Shown here one piece after another: positions 37,701-45,746 of a stretch of DNA of 52,844 nt (its first letter is position 1; each line of letters starts with the position of its first letter). The notes under the pieces were generated by a model. That model was not told where the DNA came from. It made no database searches and was given only the letters and a program-made list of their open reading frames with translations. The position numbers and the translations under genes are program-made. This DNA comes from Ilumatobacteraceae bacterium (lineage in GTDB: Bacteria > Actinomycetota > Acidimicrobiia > Acidimicrobiales > Ilumatobacteraceae), in contig JABSQH010000023.1 of the NCBI GenBank assembly GCA_013213745.1, forward strand, positions 35,257 through 88,100, written 5' to 3'.

Positions 37701-39496
37701 CCCTACCGGATCGGCGCACCGTGTTCGGGCCGGGTGAACCGATCGGGTTCGCTCCGCTCGACAACGACGTCGACCCCGATGACACCGTTGGTGGTCTGGA
37801 ACTCGTGTCGGTCGAGCTGGTCGCGGGCGATGGTTCGGCGACACGCTCGGGGTCGCTCGTCACGATGACTCCCGCCGCAGAGTTCGTCGGTGACCTCGTG
37901 GCCAACTACACCATCGCCGACGGCGAAGGGCTCACGGCAAGATCGGTGATCACGCTCTCGGTGTTGGAACCGCTGAACCGGTCTCCGGAGGCGGTCGACG
38001 ACAGTGCCGAGGTGGCCAACGGCGGCACGGTGACGACCGCGATTTTGTTCAACGACGTCGATCCCGACGGTGATCCGCTCGAGGTCAACCTGCTCGGAGG
38101 ACCGTCGCCCGACCTCGGGTCGGCCAGCCTGAACGGCGACCGCAGCGTGACGTTTACCGCCGATGCGGGCGCGTCCGGCACGACATCGATTCCGTATCAG
38201 ATCAGCGACGGCGAGTTCACGTCGTCGGCGGCACTGTCGATCGTCGTGCTCCCCTGTACCGAGTCGGCACCGGTCGCGCAGGACGCGTTCATCGAGACCG
38301 GCTACCAGCAGCCGGTGGGGGTCGACCTGGCAGCGCTGTCGGCGAATGGCACCATCGTCGACGTTGCGGGTCCGGCAGGGCTTGCCGGTGGCGTCTACTC
38401 GCCGCCGCCGGGCGAGAACGGCAACGTCACGGTGACCTACGGCGTGGTCAACGGCTGTCGGCAACGAGTGAACGGTGTGGTGACCATCGATGTCAACCAG
38501 CCGCCCGCGGTGCAGCCTCAGGCGTTCACGCTCGGAAGAGGCGCTGTGCAAGAAGTGCCGGTCGGGTCGCTGGCCTCCGACGACGAAGCACTCTCGATCG
38601 CCGACGTGGTTGGCGCCCCGAGTTGGGTTGGTGTCGCAGACGGTGTGGTGCTCATCCGCCCCGACGAAGGAGCGCCGCGCGGCGTCACGGAGTTCTCCGT
38701 CGTCGTCGCCGACCCGGGTGGGCTGACCGGCACAGTGCCGATTGCAGTCACCGTGACCAATGTGCCCCCGGTGGCGAACGCCGATCAGCTGGACGTGTCG
38801 AGCGGCGACGCCGCAACCATTGATCTGACGGCCAACGACACCGACCCCGACGGACCCGACGGTCAGCTGCGGGTGCGCGAGGTGCCGTCGACCATCGTGT
38901 TCACCGATGGGACATCGGGCTCGGTCGTGCTCGGTACCGATGGGCGATCCGTCACGATCAACCCCGGTGACGCAGCAGGAACCGCGACATTCTCGTATGT
39001 GATCGAAGACGCCGATGGTGATCGTTCAGGCCCGGCAACGGTGACCGTCGCCGGGCCGCAGCTCAACCAGCCTCCGTTCGCCCGTGATCAGACGATCATC
39101 GTCGTGGTCGACACCTCCGAATCGTTCACGCTCGACGCCGGCGATCCCGACGGCGATCAAGTCACCGTCGACGATTTCGATGACCCCGACGGCGTGGTTT
39201 CCGCACGCGATGGTCTGCAGGTCACCGTGGACATCGATGACATCGGGACGTACAGCTTCACCTACCGCATCACCGATGGCACCGACGTGTCTTCGATCGC
39301 CACGGTCACGGTGTCGGTCATTCCACAAGCCACGACGACGACAACGGCAACGACGGTGCCGTCGACCGACACCACTGCACCCTCGCCGACCACCGCAACG
39401 ACCGTCGCCACGCCAACCACCGAGGCCACCGTCGCCACACCGACGACGGTGAGCACCACGACGGCCCCGACGACCGCCACGTCGGTTGTCGGGTAG
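34718..39496 (+). CDS. Giant Ig-like/cadherin-repeat surface protein
   Basis: 1592 aa. A single N-terminal membrane helix (about residues 9-28) is followed by a beta-propeller-like region (about 40-370, repeated short strands such as VVLIDGYGGRPLASL), an acidic linker (EADESSAVEPEEREPDD), then about twelve tandem Ig-like modules (about 390-1520). Most carry a calcium-site motif like NDVDPDGDPL after the first strand; modules 5, 7, 9 and 10 have degenerate versions. The tail of about 60 residues is Thr/Pro/Ala-rich, a likely glycosylated stalk; no LPXTG or C-terminal helix is visible. Probably a surface adhesin or cell-envelope fibre. Flanked by the EccC-like and MoxR-DUF58-transglutaminase-like genes, a grouping I recall from other actinobacteria. 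Confidence 0.85.
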   Translation: MTPNTVSWRHVVAALLAVVAALGAVVVIVRSDGMESVDAATARATRWFVHQPTGRVVLIDGYGGRPLASLDTEASGEPLTIAQGAAGAFVINDATAETRAIDPVELRLGSPLSLPTLGRGDSLSGVGQVGLVVVDPLSDTGSVVPADGETIGFDVVAGAAAVVAPDGGVWSVVDGGLRRTTSTSTERYDASIVDGELSLLGNVPVLLDRDARRVLVGVDGAWQQLPTDADPSELVLQQPGPPGRCAWVASGDELWCVSARGIDETSTVAGLGAGGGDTLAIAGDAAALVERGPTAVVRFDWRSGDILDDVAVTVRSDANLSVASTVDLVWVDDVAGDFVWAVNPWGIEAVDKNATGILVLGDDGDVVDEGESNRGSGGEADESSAVEPEEREPDDNGVDDPPVAMPDAVTARTGANVAISVTANDYDPDGEAIVVSQVGRAAHGTVEIGTASTVVYTPEDGYVGLDEFTYTIVDGNGSSANAAVVVELLPVDATNGSPVGIADEADTGPGVAVVVDILRNDVDPERDSLSIGSFAPPDGVGASAIGEVTETVGPSGLPALRFAPSPGFEGTARFTYRPLDALDALGDDVEVTVEVASSADANRPPTAQPDALRARRGVRTVMPVLVNDIDPDGDRLELDVVTPLPDGLVVEVEGQQLAVTAGPGAAELVPFEYVISDGFDHTARGAVLVGVIDDIEPNRPPVVTADTAKAVVGESVVLDVLVNDVDPDGDPLVIVEATSPDDERDRVDVLGTDRLQFTPAALDDDDEELNARFSYTVSDGNGHEVTGDVTVTVLPEALAAPPFARDDSTFTFVDTPVTIDVLRNDGDPSGSRPTLVGRPGCPAGGVAVVTVDNQVRFDPPAGRSGAFRCTYEVTNARGLRASASIVISVREPQLVNEPPNAVSDRLTVEQETTASIDVTSNDTDPDGDDAALTVVSSTAPSLGVAVRNGNTITFTAGLELGPALINYQVRDAEGAISLGRLSVIVVEPVNEAPIALPDRRTVFGPGEPIGFAPLDNDVDPDDTVGGLELVSVELVAGDGSATRSGSLVTMTPAAEFVGDLVANYTIADGEGLTARSVITLSVLEPLNRSPEAVDDSAEVANGGTVTTAILFNDVDPDGDPLEVNLLGGPSPDLGSASLNGDRSVTFTADAGASGTTSIPYQISDGEFTSSAALSIVVLPCTESAPVAQDAFIETGYQQPVGVDLAALSANGTIVDVAGPAGLAGGVYSPPPGENGNVTVTYGVVNGCRQRVNGVVTIDVNQPPAVQPQAFTLGRGAVQEVPVGSLASDDEALSIADVVGAPSWVGVADGVVLIRPDEGAPRGVTEFSVVVADPGGLTGTVPIAVTVTNVPPVANADQLDVSSGDAATIDLTANDTDPDGPDGQLRVREVPSTIVFTDGTSGSVVLGTDGRSVTINPGDAAGTATFSYVIEDADGDRSGPATVTVAGPQLNQPPFARDQTIIVVVDTSESFTLDAGDPDGDQVTVDDFDDPDGVVSARDGLQVTVDIDDIGTYSFTYRITDGTDVSSIATVTVSVIPQATTTTTATTVPSTDTTAPSPTTATTVATPTTEATVATPTTVSTTTAPTTATSVVG

Positions 39497-39520
39497 TCGC
39501 GCGCGGTGTCGGAGCTCGTC

Positions 39521-41581
39521 TCACACGGTGACGGGCGAGCGGGTGGACGAGCGCAACGAGCGCAGGCTGAGACGCCACCGAAGTCGCTGCCATCTCGACC
39601 GTTCCTCGCCGATTGCCGTTTCGACTGCGCCGAGGTAGATCGCCGCATCGGCGGCTGATTGATCGAGGCCCGAGGGGTCGCCGAAGGTCGCGGCGCTCGA
39701 CAGGGTGGCCAATCGGCGAAGTTCCCAGCGAACCGACGCGCCGGCCACCGACGTGCCGGCACCGGCAATCTCGAGGTCGGTGTCGGCGCCGTCGATCGAC
39801 AACCCGCCGTCGACGAGCGCGTCGGTGGCGCTGGCCCACGCGCCGCGCACGCGCTCGGCTGCCGCTCGGCTGCGCAACCGACGGGTTCGACGTCGAGCTT
39901 TCACGAACAGGATCACCGCAGCCGCGATCACGATCGGCATGAGCGCGATCGCAACCACGGCGGTGCCCCGAAGGGCCAGTTCGAATGCGGTCGACAAGGC
40001 CCCACCGTCGCTCGCCGAGTCGGTCGCGCCGGTCGTGTCGTTCTGATCAGCGGGCTCTGGCGGCGGCGCGATCGGCGGTTGCGGCGCAGCGGGGGTCTGG
40101 GCCCGCGGTTCGGGTGGCGTCGGCTCGTCGTCGGGGGCCTCCTCGGCCGGAACCGGATCAGCGGCGACCCATCGTCCGTCGGCGAGCGCCAACTCCGGCC
40201 ACACTTGTGCATCGACCGACGACACCACGACATCGGTGGATGCCGGTTCGATGACGAACCCGGTAGCGACGCGTGCATCCGCCCCGAGGGAGCGGGCGAG
40301 GAGGGCGTATGCCGCCGCGAACTGCTCTGCGGTGCCTCGTCGGGTGTCTCGCAGAAATCGTTCGAGCAACGCCCGCTGCAGGCCGCCACCTTGAACCCCT
40401 GAGTCGAGCACGAACTCGTCACGCATCGTCGCAGCGATCCGGTCGAGTCGCTCGACCGTCGTGCCGTCACCACCGAGCTGCTCGGCCAGCTCCGTCAGGC
40501 CCGACACCGAGTCGTCGATTTCGCGCGTCGCCAGCGCGACCTGGCCGGCGACGGTCGGTGCGAGGTTGGCCTCGATCTCCAGCGGCTCCGTCGGACGATC
40601 GACGAGGCGGACGACCGTACGCGCCGCGTCGGTCTCCACAGCCGTATCGACAGACACTGGCGGTCCGGGCAGCGGCACGAGGGAGAGATCGTCGTCGAGG
40701 AACGCAACTGTGTATGAACGTGCAGTGGGATCGGCGTCGCCGAGGGTTTGTCCGATCGGCCGCACCGTCAGCGAGGGCGTCCAGCGCTCGCCGTCGTAGT
40801 CGGCCAACGCAGCGGTACGCCAGCGAATCGGAGTCGGGCCGTCGCTCTCGATGCGGTGGACGTCGATCGGTGGATCGAGATTGCGCAGCGCAAGGGTTGC
40901 CTCGATCGGGTCGAGCAGTGGAGCGGTGCGCACTGGAGGATCGGCGCGGCGCGGATCGGCCCGAACCGACATCGCCACCGGCACGCTGACCAGTGCGGGG
41001 ATCGCCAGAGCGACAGCGACGAGCGGAAGCAGTCGTCGTTCCCCGACGAGCAAGCCGGCGCGGTCTCCGAGCGAGCTGCCCGGCCGGAGCGCGGCCAACG
41101 CAACCGCCAACACCCCGATCACCAATAGTCCGCCGAGCTGTGCACCCGCAGGGGCACTGAGCCCGACGATCGACACGTAGGCGACGACGGTGGGCACGAG
41201 CGGCATCAGATGCCATCGGGCGCGTACCGCGAGAACAGCCGAGATGGCGGTGGCCGCGGCGATGAACAATGCGACCACGCCGACCAGTTCGGGAGTGGCG
41301 GGGCTTGGCCATTCGGTGGTCAGCAACCGCTGTGGGCCCGCAGTCATAGCGTCGACGACGTCGTCGATACCGCCTCCTCGACTGGTGACACCGATGATCA
41401 CCGCAGCAACAACACCGATTGGCGCAACGATGACGGTCCGTCGGGGCCATGCGAGTGCTGCACCCGCGGGGAGCGCTCCGACCACGGGGAGCGCCCACAG
41501 CCAGCGGTCGAACACCGCGCAGGCAAGCACGCCGAGGGTGAGCCCGACCATGGCGATGATCGCCAAGCGGGCGCGCGCCAT
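39521..41581 (-). CDS. TgpA-like membrane protein with inactive transglutaminase domain
   Basis: 686 aa. About six N-terminal membrane helices (to about residue 205), an extracytoplasmic transglutaminase-like domain (about 220-480), a Pro-rich linker, another helix (about 535-560) and a basic cytoplasmic tail. The core should read GxCEQF, then HxW, then D: here it is RGTAEQFAAA (Cys to Ala at about 418), DAQVWPEL (His to Gln at about 459) and AADPVP (Asp retained at about 475). The catalytic Cys and His are therefore gone. ATG 41581 overlaps the DUF58 stop (TGATG), suggesting coupling; ATG 41599 is possible. Convergent with the giant Ig gene. Confidence 0.85.
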   Translation of the reverse strand: MARARLAIIAMVGLTLGVLACAVFDRWLWALPVVGALPAGAALAWPRRTVIVAPIGVVAAVIIGVTSRGGGIDDVVDAMTAGPQRLLTTEWPSPATPELVGVVALFIAAATAISAVLAVRARWHLMPLVPTVVAYVSIVGLSAPAGAQLGGLLVIGVLAVALAALRPGSSLGDRAGLLVGERRLLPLVAVALAIPALVSVPVAMSVRADPRRADPPVRTAPLLDPIEATLALRNLDPPIDVHRIESDGPTPIRWRTAALADYDGERWTPSLTVRPIGQTLGDADPTARSYTVAFLDDDLSLVPLPGPPVSVDTAVETDAARTVVRLVDRPTEPLEIEANLAPTVAGQVALATREIDDSVSGLTELAEQLGGDGTTVERLDRIAATMRDEFVLDSGVQGGGLQRALLERFLRDTRRGTAEQFAAAYALLARSLGADARVATGFVIEPASTDVVVSSVDAQVWPELALADGRWVAADPVPAEEAPDDEPTPPEPRAQTPAAPQPPIAPPPEPADQNDTTGATDSASDGGALSTAFELALRGTAVVAIALMPIVIAAAVILFVKARRRTRRLRSRAAAERVRGAWASATDALVDGGLSIDGADTDLEIAGAGTSVAGASVRWELRRLATLSSAATFGDPSGLDQSAADAAIYLGAVETAIGEERSRWQRLRWRLSLRSLRSSTRSPVTV

Positions 41582-42690
41582 CAGCTCCACGATCGCCACC
41601 GCTGCACGAAGTCGTGGGCATCGTCGGCTGCGAACAACACACCCGCTCCCGCTTCGGCGCCACGGCCAACTCGAATCGTCGTCATCTGGTCGAGCGACGC
41701 GAACCGGCTCGAGGGACCGTTCGGCCCGGTCACCATCAGGACCGCACTGCGCGCCAGGCCGCCGGCGAACAGCGTCGCCACCGCAACGGTCTCGTCGTCG
41801 GTACTGCGCTGTACGGGGGTCAACAAGTCGAGCACGGCGGGTTCGCTTCCGAGACTGGCCGGCGTGCCCGGGTGGGCGCGCGACGTTGTTCGCAACACCA
41901 CGTCGAGCCCGGTGCGGACGGCGTGGGCCGCGAGCGTGGCGGCGACGTCGACCGCTTCTTCGAAGTCGTCTGGGTCGATGACTCGCTCGGCGGTGTCGAG
42001 CACGACAGTGAACTCGGGGCGTCGGACCTCGACGTGCTCGCGAACCATCAACGTCCCGACGCGGGCGGTCGTCGGCCAGTGGATCAGTCGGGGATCATCA
42101 CCGCTGACGTACTCGCGCATCGACACGAATCCGGACATCGGGTCGGTGGTGGCGCGGCGAATCACCGACTCGTTCTCGACGACGCGGACGGCTCCGTGCG
42201 GGCCGCTGAGGTCATACACCTTCGGGTGGACGATCACCGATGCGGTGGCCCGGTCGGCCCGCCGGCCGACGGCGAGCCACAACGGATCGATGCGCACGAT
42301 GTCGAACGGCCCGACGTCGAAGACGCCGCGGCGGCGGGTGGCGATCGTGCCGTCGACGAGTTCTTCGGTGCGCGCCGCGACCGGTGCCAATTCGACGCGC
42401 CCCTCGACGCCGTCGCACGTGTCGACGAGCACGGCTCGGCCCGATCTGAACGCGGTGGTGTTCCGGACCTTGTAGGTGAGTGGAATCGGGTCACCGCGGG
42501 CGATCCGCACCGCATCGACGCGCCGCGTCACTGTTGCCCGCAACGGTCGTTGGGCGGCGAGCACCGCCATCAGCAAGATCGCGCCCGCCGCGACCGCGCC
42601 GACGACGAGTTCTTCGTACTTCCACCAGAGGCCCAGGCCCGCTGCAACAATCCCGAACAGCAGCAGGCCGAGCCCGGACCGTGTGAGCAC
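41581..42690 (-). CDS. DUF58 domain protein
   Basis: 369 aa. Two membrane helices at the start (LGLLLFGIVAAGLGLWW and LVVGAVAAGAILLMAVLAA), a beta-rich region, then the DUF58 motif VSGDDPRLIHWPTTARVGTLMVREHV and a vWA-like fold (FTVVLDTAE). Such proteins usually pair with MoxR ATPases and a TgpA-type protein in envelope-assembly operons, exactly the neighbours here. GTG 42690, 2 nt after the moxR stop, is the start; the longer frame upstream overlaps moxR and is arginine-rich shadow sequence. Confidence 0.88.
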   Translation of the reverse strand: MLTRSGLGLLLFGIVAAGLGLWWKYEELVVGAVAAGAILLMAVLAAQRPLRATVTRRVDAVRIARGDPIPLTYKVRNTTAFRSGRAVLVDTCDGVEGRVELAPVAARTEELVDGTIATRRRGVFDVGPFDIVRIDPLWLAVGRRADRATASVIVHPKVYDLSGPHGAVRVVENESVIRRATTDPMSGFVSMREYVSGDDPRLIHWPTTARVGTLMVREHVEVRRPEFTVVLDTAERVIDPDDFEEAVDVAATLAAHAVRTGLDVVLRTTSRAHPGTPASLGSEPAVLDLLTPVQRSTDDETVAVATLFAGGLARSAVLMVTGPNGPSSRFASLDQMTTIRVGRGAEAGAGVLFAADDAHDFVQRWRSWS

Positions 42691-42692
42691 GC

Positions 42693-43670
42693 TCAGCCCT
42701 CGCGGGAGCGGGGGACCGGAATCGACTCGACGAGTTCGGCGAGCACCGCGTCGATACGGAGGCCGCGCAGTTCGGCGTCGGGGGTAAGTGCCATACGGTG
42801 GCTGCACACCGGGGCGACGATCGCTTTGATGTCGTCGGGGGTCACGTACGTGCGGGCATCGGTGGCGGCAAAGGCGCGGGCGACGCGGAGCATGGTCAGG
42901 GTGCCGCGAGTGGACACGCCGAGACGGAGGTCGGGATGGCTGCGCGTGGTGGTGGCGATCTCGACGATGTAATCGTGGATCGAGCGGACGACTTCGATGC
43001 GGTCGATCTCGTCGATGACCTGCTCGAGCTCGGTCGCGTCGGTCACCGGCTCGAGATCGTGGTCGTCGAGATGGCGGTGGAAGCGTTCGAGGATCGACAC
43101 CTCGGTATCGGGATCGGCGTAGCCGAGCGACAGGCGCATCGCGAAGCGGTCGAGCTGCACGTCGGGCAAAGGGAACGTGCCTTGGAAGTCGCGCGGATTC
43201 TGCGTCGCGATCACGAAGAACGGGCGAGGCACCGGTCGCGACACGCCGTCGGCACTAACCTGTCGCTCCTCCATCACCTCGAGGAGCGCCGATTGAGTCT
43301 TTGGGCTTCCGCGGTTGATCTCGTCGCCGATCAACACGTTGGTGAACACCGGGCCCTCGCGGAACGAAAACGACGCGCTGCCTTGGTCGAAGACCATGAC
43401 CCCGGTGATGTCGGTGGGCAGCAGGTCGGGGGTGAACTGCACTCGCTTCCAGCTGCCGGCGATCGAGTTGGCAATCGCCTTGGCCAAGCTGGTCTTGCCC
43501 GTGCCGGGCACATCGTCGAGCAGCAGGTGGCCCTCGGTCAGGAGGCAGCACAAGGCGAGACGGATCTCGTCGCGCTTGCCGCGCACGACCCGATCGATGT
43601 TGTCGACCATGGCGTCCGCGAAGTCGGCCACCTTGCCGGATGGGAGTCCGGATGGTTGCCCGCCCACCAT
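42693..43670 (-). CDS. MoxR-family AAA+ ATPase
   Basis: 325 aa. Chaperone-like ATPase that in characterised cases inserts metal cofactors or remodels vWA proteins. Walker A LLDDVPGTGKTSLAKA, Walker B NVLIGDEINR, sensor 1 FFVIATQNP and the arginine-finger/AAA lid are intact, so unlike its neighbours this enzyme looks active. ATG 43670 (MVGGQPSG) is used; the longer frame adds 14 unconserved residues. First gene of moxR-DUF58-transglutaminase-like. Confidence 0.9.
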   Translation of the reverse strand: MVGGQPSGLPSGKVADFADAMVDNIDRVVRGKRDEIRLALCCLLTEGHLLLDDVPGTGKTSLAKAIANSIAGSWKRVQFTPDLLPTDITGVMVFDQGSASFSFREGPVFTNVLIGDEINRGSPKTQSALLEVMEERQVSADGVSRPVPRPFFVIATQNPRDFQGTFPLPDVQLDRFAMRLSLGYADPDTEVSILERFHRHLDDHDLEPVTDATELEQVIDEIDRIEVVRSIHDYIVEIATTTRSHPDLRLGVSTRGTLTMLRVARAFAATDARTYVTPDDIKAIVAPVCSHRMALTPDAELRGLRIDAVLAELVESIPVPRSREG

Positions 43671-43724
43671 GACCACGCACTGTAGTGGTCTCGCCACGCG
43701 CCCTGACTGCACCGGTGTGTCACA

Positions 43725-43766
43725 GGTGCTGCTGCACCGTTCTGGTCAGGGGTGCTGCTGCACCGT
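43725..43766. repeat. Two tandem 16-bp hairpin repeats between moxR and the nitrile hydratase operon
   Basis: GGTGCTGCTGCACCGT occurs at 43725-43740 and again at 43751-43766, 26 bp apart. Each copy is a small hairpin (GGTGC-tgct-GCACC). They fill the gap between the end of the nitrile hydratase accessory gene (43771) and the start of moxR (43670); they may be regulatory sites for moxR or transcript-end structures, although no T-run follows. Confidence 0.5.
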
Positions 43767-43770
43767 GACG

Positions 43771-44076
43771 TCAGGCGTGCTCGGCGAATGCGGTGGCGCG
43801 TCGATCGAGTTCGGTTGCGGAGACGACACCGGCCGCCATCGTCAGCGTTTCGATGGCGTCTTGCCACGCCGCCCAGTAGTCGTCGACACCGTGCTCGTCG
43901 TGCGCGGCGATCTGTTCGATCAGACGGTCGCGGAACTGCTCGTAGTCGACGAGGCCCCTGTCGCAGGCGGCCATCGTGGTGGCGAACACACGACGCTGCC
44001 ACGGAGCGGTGAACACCATCTCGCCGTTCGTTCGGGGCGGCGCGGCCGGGCCGTCGGCGTCGAGTTCGGGCTTCAT
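43771..44076 (-). CDS. Nitrile hydratase accessory protein (cobalt-type activator)
   Basis: 101 aa. Resembles the N-terminal half of the beta subunit (GEMVFTAPWQRRVFATTMAA, then FRDRLIEQI and YWAAWQDAIETLTMAAG), the known relation for P14K/NhlE-like activators, which deliver cobalt by exchanging alpha subunits. The ATG overlaps the nthA stop (ATGA), fixing start and operon membership. Last gene of the operon. Confidence 0.85.
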   Translation of the reverse strand: MKPELDADGPAAPPRTNGEMVFTAPWQRRVFATTMAACDRGLVDYEQFRDRLIEQIAAHDEHGVDDYWAAWQDAIETLTMAAGVVSATELDRRATAFAEHA

Positions 44077-44675
44077 CTGGCCACGCCGATCATCTGGTCG
44101 CGACTGACGAGTGCGGCGAGTGCCTCTTCGTCGAGGTCGTCGGTGCCGGCCGGTCGTTCCGGCAGCACGAAGTAGCGCACCTCCGACGACGAGTCCCACA
44201 CCCGAATGTCGATGTCGGACGGAAGCTCGCACCCCATCTCCGAGATCACGGCGCGCGGCTCGCGCACGACGCGCGACCGGTAGGCCAGCGACTTGTACCA
44301 CGCCGGAGGGAGGCCGAGCAGACCCCACGGATAGCACGAGCACAGTGTGCACACCACAACGTTGTGTGTGTCGGATGTGTTCTCGACGACCACGAGATGG
44401 TCGACCTGTGGCCCGCCGAGTCCGAGTTCGCCGATCGCACCGAGGCCATCGGCGAGGAGCCGTTGTTTGAACTCGGGATCCGTCCACGCCCGAGCGACCA
44501 CCTTTGCGCCGTGCATCGGTCCGAGTTGGGTTTCGAAGTAGTCGAGCGTGGCATCGACCGCCGCCGGGTCGATGAGTTCCTTCTCGATCAGGATTGCCTC
44601 GAGGGCGTCCGCCCGCAGTGCCCGTGGATCGTCTGGATGCTCGTGATCGTGTTGGTCGTGATGGTCCGTGCTCAT
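44073..44675 (-). CDS. nthA: Nitrile hydratase alpha subunit, cobalt type
   Basis: 200 aa. Hydrates nitriles to amides. The metal-binding claw is VCTLCSCYPWG (Cys 109, 112 and 114); Thr rather than Ser after the first Cys marks the cobalt form, and the second and third Cys are normally oxidised to sulfinic and sulfenic acids. The N-terminus is unusually His/Asp-rich (HHDQHDHEHPDD), perhaps helping metal capture. ATG 44675 overlaps the nthB stop (ATGA). The longer upstream frame is ignored. Confidence 0.93.
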   Translation of the reverse strand: MSTDHHDQHDHEHPDDPRALRADALEAILIEKELIDPAAVDATLDYFETQLGPMHGAKVVARAWTDPEFKQRLLADGLGAIGELGLGGPQVDHLVVVENTSDTHNVVVCTLCSCYPWGLLGLPPAWYKSLAYRSRVVREPRAVISEMGCELPSDIDIRVWDSSSEVRYFVLPERPAGTDDLDEEALAALVSRDQMIGVAR

Positions 44676-45298
44676 GACGCCTCCAGGTAGGGCTCGAAGA
44701 GGTCGACGCTCACGGTGTGGGTGCCCTCGCCCCACAGATCGGCGGCGTCGAAGCGAACGGCGTAGACGTACTGCGGATCATCGCCCTCGCCGTGGGCGTG
44801 GGTGTCGGGAAACACGAATGGCGGATACGCATGGGTGATCACACCGCGGTGCCCGCGCACGTAACGAGGGAGCCGAGTGTGGCCGACGGGACGGATGTCG
44901 CGGGCGCGCACGGTGTCGCCGACGGCGAAGCGTGCCGGCCGTTCGAGCGTTCGGTGCGGGCCACCGTCGGGCGACTCGGTCGGCAGCCCGACGGGGGCGA
45001 TCGCTGTTGGTCGCGCTCCCGTGCCGGCGCGTGCGTCGACGTCGTCGCTGTCGAGCAGACCACGTTCGGTGAGGCGAATCTCGAGTGCGCCCAACCATCT
45101 GCCGAAGTAGTCGGCGGTCAGGTAGAAGCCGGGATCGAGTCGTTCGATCGAGTGGCGGAACTCGTCGGTGTTGCCCACGATCTGCACGCCGGAGGCCAAG
45201 CCGAACGCCTGTCGTTCCCACGGCGCGTGGAAGATCGCCTCGTCGCGCACCATGGGACCGAAGCCCCCCATGCCGCCCATGTCGTGGATGCCGTCCAT
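44672..45298 (-). CDS. nthB: Nitrile hydratase beta subunit
   Basis: 208 aa. Starts MDGIHDMGGMGGFGPM, typical of beta subunits, then HAPWERQAFGLASG, DYFGRWLGALEIRLTERG, and the SH3-like C-terminus (FAVGDTVRARDI, HTRLPRYVRGHRGVI, YAVRFDAADLWGE). A GAGGAGG lies 6 nt before ATG 45298. The order beta-alpha-activator is that of cobalt-type operons. A possible small gene ends 32 nt upstream. Confidence 0.93.
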   Translation of the reverse strand: MDGIHDMGGMGGFGPMVRDEAIFHAPWERQAFGLASGVQIVGNTDEFRHSIERLDPGFYLTADYFGRWLGALEIRLTERGLLDSDDVDARAGTGARPTAIAPVGLPTESPDGGPHRTLERPARFAVGDTVRARDIRPVGHTRLPRYVRGHRGVITHAYPPFVFPDTHAHGEGDDPQYVYAVRFDAADLWGEGTHTVSVDLFEPYLEAS

Positions 45299-45330
45299 GT
45301 CGATCCTCCTCGGAGTTGAGGAGCACGAAG

Positions 45331-45621
45331 TTAGCCTCCTCGGCTTGGGCTCGATCGTTCGATCGGCGTCGCCGAACACCCGCAGGGCAGGTTGTACACC
45401 TGGACCGCCACTGCGTCGGTTGGCTCGAACAAGGCGTTGACCGACTCGGCGAGTTCCGAGCCGTCGACCATCGTTGCGTTGCGCATCATCTCGTCGCCGA
45501 TGTCGGCGTGTCGGAGACATTGTCGGCACAGGTAGCGGGGGGTTGCGTCGGCGACGTAGGCGATGCCGCCCTCGCTGCGCAGTGATGTCGCGTGTTGGCG
45601 GGTGATCGGGCGGAGCGCGAG
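45331..45621 (-). CDS. Possible small protein with two Cys pairs, start unclear
   Basis: A coding-like frame ends at TAA 45331-45333, just before nthB. It reads GGIAYVADATPRYLCRQCLRHAD, then GDEMMRNATMVDGSELAESV, then VQVYNLPCGCSA; CRQC and CGC could bind a metal. No ATG, GTG or TTG lies upstream before the in-frame TGA at 45622-45624; the ATG at 45639 is five codons beyond that TGA, and ATG at 45486 would give only about 50 aa and lose CRQC. Family unknown. Either a CTG start, a decayed gene, or a sequence error. Confidence 0.4.
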   Translation of the reverse strand, partial: LALRPITRQHATSLRSEGGIAYVADATPRYLCRQCLRHADIGDEMMRNATMVDGSELAESVNALFEPTDAVAVQVYNLPCGCSATPIERSSPSRGG

Positions 45622-45746
45622 TCAATCGGCGAGGGGCATGGGACGTTTGTCGCCGCGCCGCCATTGCCGTGCTGGCGAGAATCCGCCATCGCATCGACGG
45701 GTCGACGAGCCCTAGAGTCGGCTCGAATTCGTCGCGAAGGGGGCGC

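Noticed and set aside
35940-39300. Tandem DNA repeat array
   Set aside because: The periodicity comes from diverged Ig-like modules with shared NDxDPDGD motifs; nucleotide identity between modules is low.
30855-39496. Complete type VII secretion locus
   Set aside because: Only an EccC-like protein with lost P-loops is present; no EccB, EccD, EccE, mycosin or WXG100 genes are seen.
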